Source of the DNA: Streptomyces sp. NBC_00448
GTDB taxonomy: Bacteria; Actinomycetota; Actinomycetes; Streptomycetales; Streptomycetaceae
Assembly (NCBI RefSeq): GCF_036014115.1
Contig: NZ_CP107913.1
Coordinates: 6,565,501-6,629,500 of the forward strand
DNA: 64,000 nt
Direction of reading: 5' to 3'
Positions 21,903 through 30,610 of the stretch are shown one piece after another. The notes under the pieces are model-generated. The model was not told the origin of the DNA. It made no database searches and saw nothing but the letters and a program-made list of their open reading frames with translations. Each line of letters opens with the position of its first letter. The first letter of the stretch is position 1. The position numbers were made by a program, and so were the translations under genes.

Positions 21903-23990
21903 GTGACGTCCGGGGGCGCATCGGAGCAGCTTGGCCAGGCTGCCGAGATCCTGGTCCCGCTCGCCGAGGAGGCCACCGTACGCATTCACGGCGCGGAGGC
22001 CGGGAATCCTCTCCTGGGCAGTGGCTTCTTCGTCGCGCCCAACTGGGTGCTCACCTGTGCCCATGTCGCGAGGGCCGAAGGGGAGGTGACACTCGTGGGC
22101 GCGCCGCGCAAGGAAGTGCGCGTCGGCTACCGCGACCAGCTCCTCGCGGGCGTCGTCGAGTGGGCCCAGCCCTCCGGCCCGGCCTCCGGCATCCCCGGCC
22201 AGAACCAGGGCCAGGACGCCGGATACGGCGGCGCGGCGGCCGGCTTCGGCGCCGGCGGCCGCGGCCCGTCCGGCTGGCCGGCCCCCGACCTGGCGCTGAT
22301 CCGGCTGGTCGACCCGCTCGACCACCCCTGCGTGTGGCTCACCGAGCGCACCGCCAAGGGCTACACCACCAACCCGGTCGCGTACTTCGGCTGGCTGCCG
22401 CTCGGCGGCATCCTCATGCCGTACAGCGGCCGGTGCGTGATCAGCGGCCAACTCGGCGCCGGTGGCGGTGGGTTGCTCCGGCTGAGCAACGACGACGAGA
22501 TGCCGCAGGGCCTGTCCGGCGGGCCGGTGGTGGACCTGGTGCGCGGCGAGGTGATCGGCGTGCTGCAGGCCCGCCGGGCCGAGCGGGACGGCGGACTCGC
22601 CGTCAGCATCCAGCAGTTACGCCTCCTGCCGACCGCCGAGAACCCGGCCGACGACCTGTACCACCGGGTGATGACCGCCCACGACCTCTACCACGCCGAC
22701 CACCACAAGTTCCTGCTCAACCGGGACTTCTACGGCTGGACCGAGGCGCACAGCGAGATCGGCGCCGCCGCCGGCCGCGCCCTGACCCCCGGCCGCCGCA
22801 CCACCCTGCTCGGCCTGCTCGCCCAACTCCCGCCGCCCTCCGGCGCCCGCGCGCTCGGCGACCTCGTCACGGAGGTGCGCGGCGGCGCCGGCCAGGGCTT
22901 CGCGGTCGCCCCCCGCGCCTGGCGCGACGGCCTCGGCCTGCTCTACGACCTGCGGCGCGGCTCCGAACTGGAGGCGGTGCTGCGCTACGCGGTGCTCGCC
23001 GCCACCGCCGAACGCCCGCAGTCCGCCCAGGAGTCCGACGAGCGGGAGCTGTGGGAGTGGGCCCAGTCCACCGCGGCCGACCAGGGCCTGAGCATGCTCT
23101 TCCGCAACTCGCTGATAGGAGAGCGGATGTCGCGGCTGCGGGCGCGTGGCGCGGAGGTGCCGCCGCAGGCCGGCACCGAGCCGGCGCTGCGGGCGCGTGG
23201 AGAGGCCCAGTTGGAGATCATCCCGCGCGGCTGGGAGCCGGACCGCTTCGACTGGCGGGTCACGGTGTCCCCGGAGAGCGGCGAAGTCGACTGCGTGCAC
23301 GAGGACTTCCACGGCACCGCGGTCGCCGACCTGCCCGCGCGGCTGGCCGCGCCGCTCGCCGAGGCGTTCCGCCGCTGCGACGAGCCCGGCTATGTCGCCG
23401 CGCTCCAACTGGCCGTGCCCGGCTCGCTGATGGCCTTCGCCGCCGACACCTGGCGGCTCGATCCGGACGGCACCACGCTCGGCGCGGTTCGCCCGGTCGT
23501 GGTGCGCCGCACCGACCCGCCGTCGGACACCGACCCGGCCGTCGCCGAGGAGCGGCTCAGCCGCTGGCAGACCCTGCACCGCCGGCTGCCCCGTACCGAA
23601 GTGCTCGACTGCCTCGACTCGCAGCAGCAGTCGCTTCCGGAGGACGCCGAACTGCGCTCCCGGCCAAGGGAGATGCTGCCCGTGCTGTGCCGCAGCGGCG
23701 CCACCGCCCCCGAGGCGCTGCACCGGCTGCTGCGCTGCGGCTACTCGGTGGCGCTGTGGCGGCGCGACGAGATCGAGTCCCAGCGGATCTGCTCGGACCT
23801 CCACCGCGGCCTGCCGCAAGCCGTCCACGCCGCCCGGACGGCCGCCGGCCTGCCCGCCCAACTCGCGGGCCTGCGCGCCGCCGTCGCCAAAGGTGTGCCG
23901 GAGATGTTCTGGTCGGGCGGGCTGGCGCTGCTCTACGACGATCCCACCCGACCCCTTCCAGGAACCGACGAGCTGCTGGAGACTCCATGA
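21903..23990 (+). CDS. Trypsin-like serine protease fused to a VMAP-like C-terminal region
   Basis: A 695-aa protein with no signal peptide, so probably cytoplasmic. The S1 domain (~20-255) has the triad H54 (LTCAHV), D129 (APDLALI) and S205 in GLSGGPVV, where Leu replaces the usual Asp of GDSGGP. Residues ~270-400 are helical (FYGWTEAHSEIG...) and ~415-680 resemble the VMAP C-terminal region, ending with APEALHRLLRCGYSVALWRR. The nearby MoxR and vWA genes support assignment to the trypsin-MoxR-vWA conflict systems. An in-frame TTA codon at 22617-22619 (residue 239) suggests bldA control. GTG 21903 with AAGGGG upstream was chosen over upstream ATGs in repetitive DNA. Confidence 0.85.
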   Translation: MTSGGASEQLGQAAEILVPLAEEATVRIHGAEAGNPLLGSGFFVAPNWVLTCAHVARAEGEVTLVGAPRKEVRVGYRDQLLAGVVEWAQPSGPASGIPGQNQGQDAGYGGAAAGFGAGGRGPSGWPAPDLALIRLVDPLDHPCVWLTERTAKGYTTNPVAYFGWLPLGGILMPYSGRCVISGQLGAGGGGLLRLSNDDEMPQGLSGGPVVDLVRGEVIGVLQARRAERDGGLAVSIQQLRLLPTAENPADDLYHRVMTAHDLYHADHHKFLLNRDFYGWTEAHSEIGAAAGRALTPGRRTTLLGLLAQLPPPSGARALGDLVTEVRGGAGQGFAVAPRAWRDGLGLLYDLRRGSELEAVLRYAVLAATAERPQSAQESDERELWEWAQSTAADQGLSMLFRNSLIGERMSRLRARGAEVPPQAGTEPALRARGEAQLEIIPRGWEPDRFDWRVTVSPESGEVDCVHEDFHGTAVADLPARLAAPLAEAFRRCDEPGYVAALQLAVPGSLMAFAADTWRLDPDGTTLGAVRPVVVRRTDPPSDTDPAVAEERLSRWQTLHRRLPRTEVLDCLDSQQQSLPEDAELRSRPREMLPVLCRSGATAPEALHRLLRCGYSVALWRRDEIESQRICSDLHRGLPQAVHAARTAAGLPAQLAGLRAAVAKGVPEMFWSGGLALLYDDPTRPLPGTDELLETP

Positions 23991-24034
23991 CGAACACCGA
24001 CGCCCGGGATCGACGGGGGTATCGCGATGAGTGA
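23987..24034 (+). CDS. 15-codon bridging mini-ORF (translational coupling?)
   Basis: ATG at 23987 overlaps the protease stop (ATGA) and reads 15 codons (MTNTDARDRRGYRDE) to a TGA at 24032, which overlaps the first codons of the MoxR gene (ATG 24027). It thus bridges the 36-nt gap so ribosomes could pass from protease to ATPase. It may equally be chance; no conservation can be judged here. Confidence 0.3.
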   Translation: MTNTDARDRRGYRDE

Positions 24035-25049
24035 CGGGACCGAGTCCGGCGCGGCCGGCGAATGGCTCATCTACCGCGGCACCGGCGAACCCCACACCGG
24101 CATGGACGGTCTGCCGGAGCCGCCGCCGTGGCGGGACTTCGACGGCGGCCCGCTGGTCGGCAGCGGCCCGGGCCCGGACAGCTCCTCGGCCCGGCGGCTG
24201 GGCGCGTACCGGCACATGGCCGAGATGCACCGGCCCAGCCCGGAGGAGCTGGAGATGGTCAACGCGGCGCTCTACCTGCGCCGCCCGCTGCTGGTCACCG
24301 GCAGCCCCGGGGCCGGCAAGAGCACCCTCGCGCACGCGGTCGCGTACGAACTGGGCCTGGGGCGGGTGCTGCACTGGCCGATCGTCAGCCGCAGCACCTT
24401 GCAGGACGGCCTGTACCGGTACGACGCGATCGCCCGGCTCCAGGACACCCAGATCGCCGCGAACTCCGGCACCGTGCCGCCCGGCGGCATCGGCAGCTAC
24501 ATCCGGCTCGGCCCGCTGGGCACCGCGCTGCTGCCCACCGCGCAGCCCCGGGTGCTGCTCGTCGACGAGCTCGACAAGAGCGACATCGACCTGCCGAACG
24601 ACCTGCTGAACGTGATGGAGGAGGGCGAGTTCGGCATCCCGGAGCTGGAGCGGCTGGCCGAACGCGAGCCGCAGGTCGACGTGTTGACCGACGACGGCAG
24701 CCGCGTCACGCTGCGTGAGGGAAGGGTGCGTTGCCGGGCCTTCCCGTTCGTGATCCTGACCAGCAACGGGGAGCGGGACTTCCCGCCGCCGCTGCTGCGC
24801 CGCTGTATCCACCTGGAGCTGGGCCGGCCCGACCACGAACGGCTCTCGACCGTGGTGCGCGCCCACCTCGGCGACGAGGCCGCGACCGTCGGCGACGACC
24901 TGGTGCAGCGCTTCCTGGAGCGCTCGCGCAGCGAACTGCTCGCCACCGACCAGCTGTTGAACGCGATATACCTCACCCACCACGCGGCGCCGCCGTCCCG
25001 CGCCCGGCTCGCGGACATGCTCATCCAGCGGCTCGACAGGCCCAGGTGA
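24027..25049 (+). CDS. MoxR-family AAA+ ATPase (module A)
   Basis: A 340-aa AAA+ ATPase. Walker A is GSPGAGKST at 92-100 (K98). Walker B is VLLVDELDKSD with D180/E181. Sensor 1 is VILTSNGERDFPPPLLRRC, with the arginine finger region following. The N-terminal ~80 residues, starting EWLIYRGTGEPHTGMDGLPEPPPWRDF, form a small conserved domain seen in MoxR proteins of this system. It would hydrolyse ATP to remodel or activate the adjacent vWA protein and protease. It lies between those two genes, 7 nt before the next. Confidence 0.93.
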   Translation: MSDGTESGAAGEWLIYRGTGEPHTGMDGLPEPPPWRDFDGGPLVGSGPGPDSSSARRLGAYRHMAEMHRPSPEELEMVNAALYLRRPLLVTGSPGAGKSTLAHAVAYELGLGRVLHWPIVSRSTLQDGLYRYDAIARLQDTQIAANSGTVPPGGIGSYIRLGPLGTALLPTAQPRVLLVDELDKSDIDLPNDLLNVMEEGEFGIPELERLAEREPQVDVLTDDGSRVTLREGRVRCRAFPFVILTSNGERDFPPPLLRRCIHLELGRPDHERLSTVVRAHLGDEAATVGDDLVQRFLERSRSELLATDQLLNAIYLTHHAAPPSRARLADMLIQRLDRPR

Positions 25050-25056
25050 GGCGATC

Positions 25057-28000
25057 ATGGCCGAGAGGGGCCCCGGACGGCAGCCCGACGACCACCGTGC
25101 CGACGACGACCTGACGGCGCGCACCGCGCCGAACGGCGGCACGCACGGTGGGCCGGAGAGCGGCCCGGCCGACGGCCAGGAAAACAGCCAGGAGACCAGC
25201 TCGGAGAGCATTTCAGCGAGCACTTCGGAGAGCGGTTCGGACAGCGGCACGGGCGCCGACCCGGGCGAGGGCACGGGCGCGGCCACGGGCGGCGGCGCCG
25301 ACCCCGGTGACCGCGCCGCCGCGCGCGCCCCGGACCCGCTGACCCGGGTGGTCAGCGCGATCAGCCGGGCCGGACTCGACCCCGACCCCGCCGAGATCGC
25401 CGACGCCCTGTGGCTGGCCCGCTGGTCGCGCCCGACCGCGCGGCCCGACCCGGAGACCCTGGTCGGCCCGCACAGCGGCAGCACCGGCGCCGGCGTGGAG
25501 TACCCGCGCGCGCACCGCCCCGACGGCACCGACGGCGCCGGCACCCGCCTGGTGCCCCCGGCCCAGCCCCCACCGGTCCACGTCCCCCCGGAAGACCGCG
25601 TGATCAGCCTCTACCCCGGCGAGGGCTACCCCGGCCAGGTCGGGTCCACCCCGGCCGGAGCCGCGCTCGGAGTGGCCGTCCCGGAGGCGGGCACCCTGCC
25701 CCAGCTGCTCGAACTCCAGTCGGCCCTGCGCCCGTTGCAGCGCTACCGCAGCCCGGCCCGCCCGCTGCGGGTGGAGCTGGACGAGTCCGCCACCGCCGAA
25801 CGCGCCGCCCGCGCGGGCGGGTTGCTGCTGCCGGTCTTCCGCCCGGCCTCGCACGGCGACGCCGCGATGCAACTGCTCATGGACACCTCCTCCTCGATGT
25901 TCGTGTGGGAGCGGATGCTGCGCGAGCTGAGCAGCGTCTTCGAACGCCTCGGCGCCTTCCACGAGGTGCACGTCCGCTATCTGCACGCCACCCCCGACGG
26001 CACGCTCGGTGTCAGCGGCCGCTTCGACCCCGAACCGGCGAGCCTGCGCTCCGCCGAGCAGCTCAGCGACCCCACCGGCCGCCGTATCACCCTCATGGTC
26101 AGTGACTGCGCCGGCCCGCTGTGGCGCTCCGGGCAGGCCCACCGGCTGCTGCACCGGCTGAGCCGGCACGGCCCGGTCGGCGTGCTCCAGCCGCTGCCCG
26201 CCCGGCTGTGGAGCCGCACCCTGCTGCCCGTCTCCTACGGGGTGCTGCACCGCGCCGAGGGGATGCTGCTCGCCTCGCCGCTGCGGTTCTCGCCCGGCGC
26301 GACCGGGGTGCCCGCCGCGCCCGACGCGCTGCCGGTGCCCGTACTGCCGCCCACCGCCGCGGCATTGGGCGCGTGGGCGCGGCTGCTGGCCGGGATGGGC
26401 GCGGGCGAGGTGCCCGCGGCCGTCGGCTGGGTGCGCGCCGACCAGCCCGCGGTCCGGGTACGGCCGCGCCGCGCGACGGTGCCGGTGCCCGCGCTGGTCC
26501 GCCGGTTCCGCGCCGCCGCGTCGCCCGCCGCCGCCCAACTCGCGGTCTACCTCGCCGCGGCCCCGCTGTTCCTGCCGGTGATACAGCTCGTGCAGCGCAC
26601 CATGCTGCCCGACTCCGGCCCCGCGGAGCTGGCCGAGGTGCTGCTCAGCGGCCTCGTGGTGCGCAAGAGCGGCGACGACCAGCGGTGGTACCACTTCGCG
26701 CCCGGCGTACGGGACGCACTGCTCGGCCCGCTCGGCGTGGACGAGGCGCGCCTGGTGCTCAAGCACTGCTCGGAGTACGTCGAGCAGCGGTTCGGCAAGT
26801 CCGGCCCCAACTTCCCCGCCCTGGCCATCACCCAGCTCGCCGAGGGCCCCGGCGACCCGACCGCGGATGCCGCGGTGCGCTCCGCCGTCCAGCACGCCGC
26901 TCGCGGCTTCGGGCCCGACGGGTCCGGGTCCGGGGCCGGCCGGGGCGGCGAGGATGGCACCATCACGGAGTCGCGGCAGCCGTTCGCGGAGGTCGCCGCG
27001 CGGGTGCTGGAGCGCTTCATGCCGCTGCCCGACGACGGCACCGCCCCCAGCCCGTACTCCGACGCGTACGAGGCGGTGCAGTCCTCGACGGTGGTGCAGC
27101 GCGCCCGGGACCTCGCGGACCGGTTCACCGCCGAGGGCATGGTGCAGAACCTGCTGGACGCGGTGGCGATGCTGCGCCGGGCCGCCGCGGAGGAGCGGGT
27201 GCGCGGCCTCGACCCGGAGCTGTGGACCGAACTGGCCCAGCAACTGCTGCGGTTGTGGCGGCTGCGCGGCGGCACCGACCTGCTGGGCGAGGCCCGCGAG
27301 GCGGCCGAGACCGCCGCCGCCCACCACTCCTCGCTGCCGGCCCGCGCGGTGCGCGCCCGGGTGCTCCAGGCCACCGCCCAGGAACTCGCCGCCATCGGCG
27401 ACAACCGCGGCGCGCTCGAACTGCTCCAGCGCGCCGACCGGGAGTTCACCGCCGTGTGCGCCGCGCCCGGCCTGGACTCCGCGAAGCAGCTCGACGCCAC
27501 GCTGGAGCGGGTCGCGGTACTGGAGGAGCAGTGGGCGATCAGCGGTGACACGGCGCTGCTCCAGGAGACGGTCGGAACGCTGGAGGCGGTCGCCGACTCC
27601 TGGTCGCCGCAGCGCCCCCGCCCCAGCGAACTCTCCCTCGCCCTCGGGCGCGCGCTGCTGCGGCTGGCCGACGCCGCGGGCAGCCGGGAGCGCAAGCAGA
27701 CCTACGCGCAGCAGGCCGGCCGCAGTTACGCCGGCGCGCTGATCGCGCTGCGCCGCGAGCAGGCCGCTCCGGAGGCCGTCACCGCCGCGACGCTCAGCCT
27801 GGTGGACGCCGAACTCCTGTCCGGCGGAAGGCTGGTGGAGGCGCAGCGGCTGGTGGACCGCGCCCTCGGCGAGACCCGCGACCGGCTGCAGCGGGCCGCG
27901 ATCCTGGCCCGGGCCGGCCGGATCAGGGTGGCCCGGCACGCCGAGGGCGGCCCGCCCGGTGAACTGGAGGCGGCGGCGGGCCGGTTCGAGGAGGCGTGCC

Positions 28001-28626
28001 GGCTCACCCCGCGCGACCGGACCGAGTACCGCGACCTGGTGGCCGAGTGGGGCGCGGCGCTGCTGGCCCGGTCGGAACTGCCCGGCGGCTGGACGTTCGT
28101 CAACCGGGCGGTGCTGGTGCTGCGGGACTGCCGGATGGAGACACCCGAGTCCGACCCGGAGCAGCCGGAGCGGCTGCTGATGCTGGGGCGCGCGTTGATA
28201 CTGCGCTACCGGGCCGAGCAGGAACCGGTGGACCTGCGCGAGGCCGAGCAGGTGCTCGGGCTGGCCGCGCAGGGCGCCGACGGGGCGGATCTGGCCGCGC
28301 GGATATGGTTCGAGCTGGGCGAGTCGCACCGGCTGGTGCCCCAGCACTCGCGCCGGCCGGAGCGCCTCGACCAGGCCGCCGAGGCGTACCGGAAGGCCGC
28401 CGCCGCGGCCTCGGACGCCGCCCGCTCCTCCGCCGAGCCCGAGCCGATGGTGCGGCTGGCGGCCAGGGCGCACCACTGGCGCGGCGACGCCTACGAGACC
28501 GCCCGCCGGCCCCGCGCCGCCGTGGACGCCTACCGCGCGGCCCTGCGCCAGTGGCGCCAACTCCCCGACGACGGAGGCGAGGAGGGCCGGGACACCGGCG
28601 CGCGCCTTGACGCGCTGACCAGTTGA
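25057..28626 (+). CDS. SAV_2336-like vWA protein with C-terminal helical repeats
   Basis: A 1189-aa protein. The first ~90 residues are a disordered Ser/Gly/Asp-rich tail. A conserved segment (DPLTRVVSAISRAGLDPDPAEIADALWLARW) marks the SAV_2336 N-terminal family. A vWA-like fold follows with metal site D276-x-S-x-S in LLMDTSSSM, then a winged-helix-like region. From ~700 to the end are TPR-like helical repeats with many Ala/Leu/Arg heptads. It is the middle partner between MoxR and effector genes, probably a scaffold whose metal-site domain is opened by the ATPase. It starts 7 nt after moxR with only a weak SD (GAGG). Confidence 0.87.
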   Translation: MAERGPGRQPDDHRADDDLTARTAPNGGTHGGPESGPADGQENSQETSSESISASTSESGSDSGTGADPGEGTGAATGGGADPGDRAAARAPDPLTRVVSAISRAGLDPDPAEIADALWLARWSRPTARPDPETLVGPHSGSTGAGVEYPRAHRPDGTDGAGTRLVPPAQPPPVHVPPEDRVISLYPGEGYPGQVGSTPAGAALGVAVPEAGTLPQLLELQSALRPLQRYRSPARPLRVELDESATAERAARAGGLLLPVFRPASHGDAAMQLLMDTSSSMFVWERMLRELSSVFERLGAFHEVHVRYLHATPDGTLGVSGRFDPEPASLRSAEQLSDPTGRRITLMVSDCAGPLWRSGQAHRLLHRLSRHGPVGVLQPLPARLWSRTLLPVSYGVLHRAEGMLLASPLRFSPGATGVPAAPDALPVPVLPPTAAALGAWARLLAGMGAGEVPAAVGWVRADQPAVRVRPRRATVPVPALVRRFRAAASPAAAQLAVYLAAAPLFLPVIQLVQRTMLPDSGPAELAEVLLSGLVVRKSGDDQRWYHFAPGVRDALLGPLGVDEARLVLKHCSEYVEQRFGKSGPNFPALAITQLAEGPGDPTADAAVRSAVQHAARGFGPDGSGSGAGRGGEDGTITESRQPFAEVAARVLERFMPLPDDGTAPSPYSDAYEAVQSSTVVQRARDLADRFTAEGMVQNLLDAVAMLRRAAAEERVRGLDPELWTELAQQLLRLWRLRGGTDLLGEAREAAETAAAHHSSLPARAVRARVLQATAQELAAIGDNRGALELLQRADREFTAVCAAPGLDSAKQLDATLERVAVLEEQWAISGDTALLQETVGTLEAVADSWSPQRPRPSELSLALGRALLRLADAAGSRERKQTYAQQAGRSYAGALIALRREQAAPEAVTAATLSLVDAELLSGGRLVEAQRLVDRALGETRDRLQRAAILARAGRIRVARHAEGGPPGELEAAAGRFEEACRLTPRDRTEYRDLVAEWGAALLARSELPGGWTFVNRAVLVLRDCRMETPESDPEQPERLLMLGRALILRYRAEQEPVDLREAEQVLGLAAQGADGADLAARIWFELGESHRLVPQHSRRPERLDQAAEAYRKAAAAASDAARSSAEPEPMVRLAARAHHWRGDAYETARRPRAAVDAYRAALRQWRQLPDDGGEEGRDTGARLDALTS

Positions 28627-28889
28627 CCGCCGTGTGACCGCCGGGTGGGCGCCGCGTGAGCCGCGCGCGATCCGGCGGCGCCCGCGCAACCACCCTGTTC
28701 CGTAAGGTGATGGGGCCGGTGGGTGCGGTAACGGTGGCGACAGCGTGCACCCGGAGGGGCACCATGGACGTGACGGGCGGTGGGGACGGAAAGGCGCGGG
28801 AAGAGCGGCACGAGCGGGAACAGCGGTACCAGCGGTACAGCGGGGGACCTGGGGACAGCGGGACGACCGGACGGCTTGGGAGGCGCGCG

Positions 28890-29093
28890 ATGGAGGAACG
28901 ACCCTACGGCGGCGCGGAGGCGTACAGCGACCCGGCGCTTCGCGAGGCCGGAATCGACCTGCTCGGCATGGACCTGGAGTCGCTGCGCACGGTACGGCAC
29001 CCGGTACTGTCCGCGCTGGTCAGCGATTTGCGGGAGCGGGTGGCCGCGCCGGGCAGTGAGGCGCTGTGGGGGTTCGACAACGACACCCCGTGA
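28890..29093 (+). CDS. fxsA: FxsA-like RiPP precursor peptide (candidate)
   Basis: A 67-aa peptide directly upstream of an FxsB-like radical SAM gene. The leader has the pattern of FxSxx-COOH precursors: IDLLGMDLESLRTVRHPVLSALVSDLRERV. The C-terminus is ALWGFDNDTP, which lacks the exact FxSxx ending but contains FDN, matching the aromatic-X-X three-residue cyclophane motif of these enzymes' products. ATG 28890 has GGGAGG 6 nt upstream. An alternative ATG at 28764 also has a good SD, but the added 42 codons have clearly lower GC3 (about 80%), so the short form is favoured. The assignment rests on context and pattern, not a database match. Confidence 0.75.
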   Translation: MEERPYGGAEAYSDPALREAGIDLLGMDLESLRTVRHPVLSALVSDLRERVAAPGSEALWGFDNDTP

Positions 29094-29245
29094 GCGCCTC
29101 CGCGCGCCGGCCTGCTTTTGGACGCGCCCCGGAAGGGATACGGCCAATTACCCGTCCGGGTGTTTGCTGCCCGGCGCCCGGCGGGAACAACCGCGAGGGC
29201 CGGTGGGAAGTCCCTCGGTGGCCCACGCCCGGGGGAGGTGATGAC

Positions 29246-30610
29246 GTGCGGCACACTGCCGGGGCACCCCGGCGGTCCGGCCCGGTCGGCGCCGCCCCCG
29301 CCCCGGGTCGACCAGGAACCGCGCCAGGAGCCGCGCGAGGAGCCGCGCCCGGGCCCATGACCGCGCCGGCACCGGCACCCGTGTCGGACCCCGCACCCGT
29401 TTCCGTGTCGGAGCCCGCACCCGTATCCGGACCCGCACCCGAACCGCCTTCGCCGATACGGCAGTTCATCCTCAAGACGCACAGCCGGTGCAACCTCGCC
29501 TGCACCTACTGCTACCTGTACGCGGGGCCCGACCACACCTGGCGCGACCGCCCCCGGGTCCCCGCGGACGAGGTGACCGCGCGTACCGCCGCCCGGATCG
29601 CCGAACACGCCGCCGCGCACCGCCTCACCGACGTCTCCGTGGTCTTCCACGGCGGCGAACCGCTGCTCGCCGGGGCCGAACGCCTCGCCGCCGACCTCGA
29701 CGTGATCCGCGCCGCGCTCCCGCCCGGCTGCGCGGTGCACGGCAGCGTGCAGACCAACGCGACCCTGCTCACCCGCGACCGCGTCCGTACCCTCGCCGAC
29801 GCCGGACTGCGGATCGGCGCCAGCCTCGACGGCGGCCTGCCCGGGCACAACCGCGAGCGCGTGGACCACGCCGGCCGCCCCTCCTGGCCGGCCGCCGCAG
29901 CGGGCCTACGGCTGCTCGCCGCCCACGCGCCGGAGGCGTACGGCGGGGTGCTGTGCGTGGTCGACCTGCGGCACGACCCGGTCGAGGTCTACGACTCGCT
30001 GCTGGCCTTCGACCCGCCCGCGATCGACCTGCTGCTGCCGCACGGCAACTGGACCAGCCCGCCGCCCGGCCTGCCCGCACCGGCCGACGACCCGGCACCG
30101 TACGGCCGTTGGCTGACCACCGTCTTCGACCGGTGGTGGGACGCGCCCGAACGCCGCACCCGGATACGGCTGTTCGAGGAGTGCGTCGCGCTGCTGCTGG
30201 GCGTGCCCGCCGCGATCGAGCGGCTCGGCCTCCAGCCGTTCACGGCGGTCGTGGTGGAGACCGACGGCGCCATCGAGCAGGTCGACTCGCTCAAGTCCGC
30301 CTACGAGGGCGCCGCCGCGACCGGTCTCGACGTCTTCCGCAACAGCTTCGACGACGCCCTCGCCCACCCCGGCGTCGCCGCCCGCCAGGCCGGCCTCGCC
30401 GCCCTCGGCGCCGCCTGCCGGGCCTGCGCCCTGGTCACGGTCTGCGGCGGCGGCCACTACGCCCACCGCTACCGGGCCGGCGCCGGCTTCGGCAACCCTT
30501 CGGTGTACTGCGCCGACCTGGCCCGGCTCGTCCGCCACACCGCCCACCGACTCGCCCAGGCGGCCGACACCGGATTCGGCCGCCCCATGACCCGGGAGAC
30601 CATCCGGTGA
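29246..30610 (+). CDS. fxsB: FxsB-like radical SAM/SPASM peptide maturase
   Basis: A 454-aa radical SAM enzyme. After a ~65-residue Pro/Ala/Val-rich N-terminus with PAPVS repeats, the cluster motif is C82-x3-C86-x2-C89 in SRCNLACTYCYLY. VVFHGGEPLLAG is the SAM-binding GGEP motif, and QTNATLLT and GASLDG follow. The C-terminus has SPASM-like cysteines: CRACALVTVCGGGHYAHRY and VYCADL. FxsB-type enzymes crosslink an aromatic ring to the beta-carbon of a residue two positions later in the precursor. GTG 29246 is preceded by GGGAGGTGA; ATG 29357 lacks an SD. It overlaps the HEXXH gene by 4 nt. Confidence 0.9.
   Translation: MRHTAGAPRRSGPVGAAPAPGRPGTAPGAARGAAPGPMTAPAPAPVSDPAPVSVSEPAPVSGPAPEPPSPIRQFILKTHSRCNLACTYCYLYAGPDHTWRDRPRVPADEVTARTAARIAEHAAAHRLTDVSVVFHGGEPLLAGAERLAADLDVIRAALPPGCAVHGSVQTNATLLTRDRVRTLADAGLRIGASLDGGLPGHNRERVDHAGRPSWPAAAAGLRLLAAHAPEAYGGVLCVVDLRHDPVEVYDSLLAFDPPAIDLLLPHGNWTSPPPGLPAPADDPAPYGRWLTTVFDRWWDAPERRTRIRLFEECVALLLGVPAAIERLGLQPFTAVVVETDGAIEQVDSLKSAYEGAAATGLDVFRNSFDDALAHPGVAARQAGLAALGAACRACALVTVCGGGHYAHRYRAGAGFGNPSVYCADLARLVRHTAHRLAQAADTGFGRPMTRETIR

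Noticed and set aside
22617..25544. 975-codon minus-strand ORF across the protease and MoxR genes
   Set aside because: Antisense of well-supported domains with catalytic motifs on the plus strand; composition is a GC-shadow.
28764..28889. Longer start of the FxsA-like precursor
   Set aside because: Good ribosome site, but the added codons have clearly lower G/C at position 3 and are low complexity; kept as alternative only.
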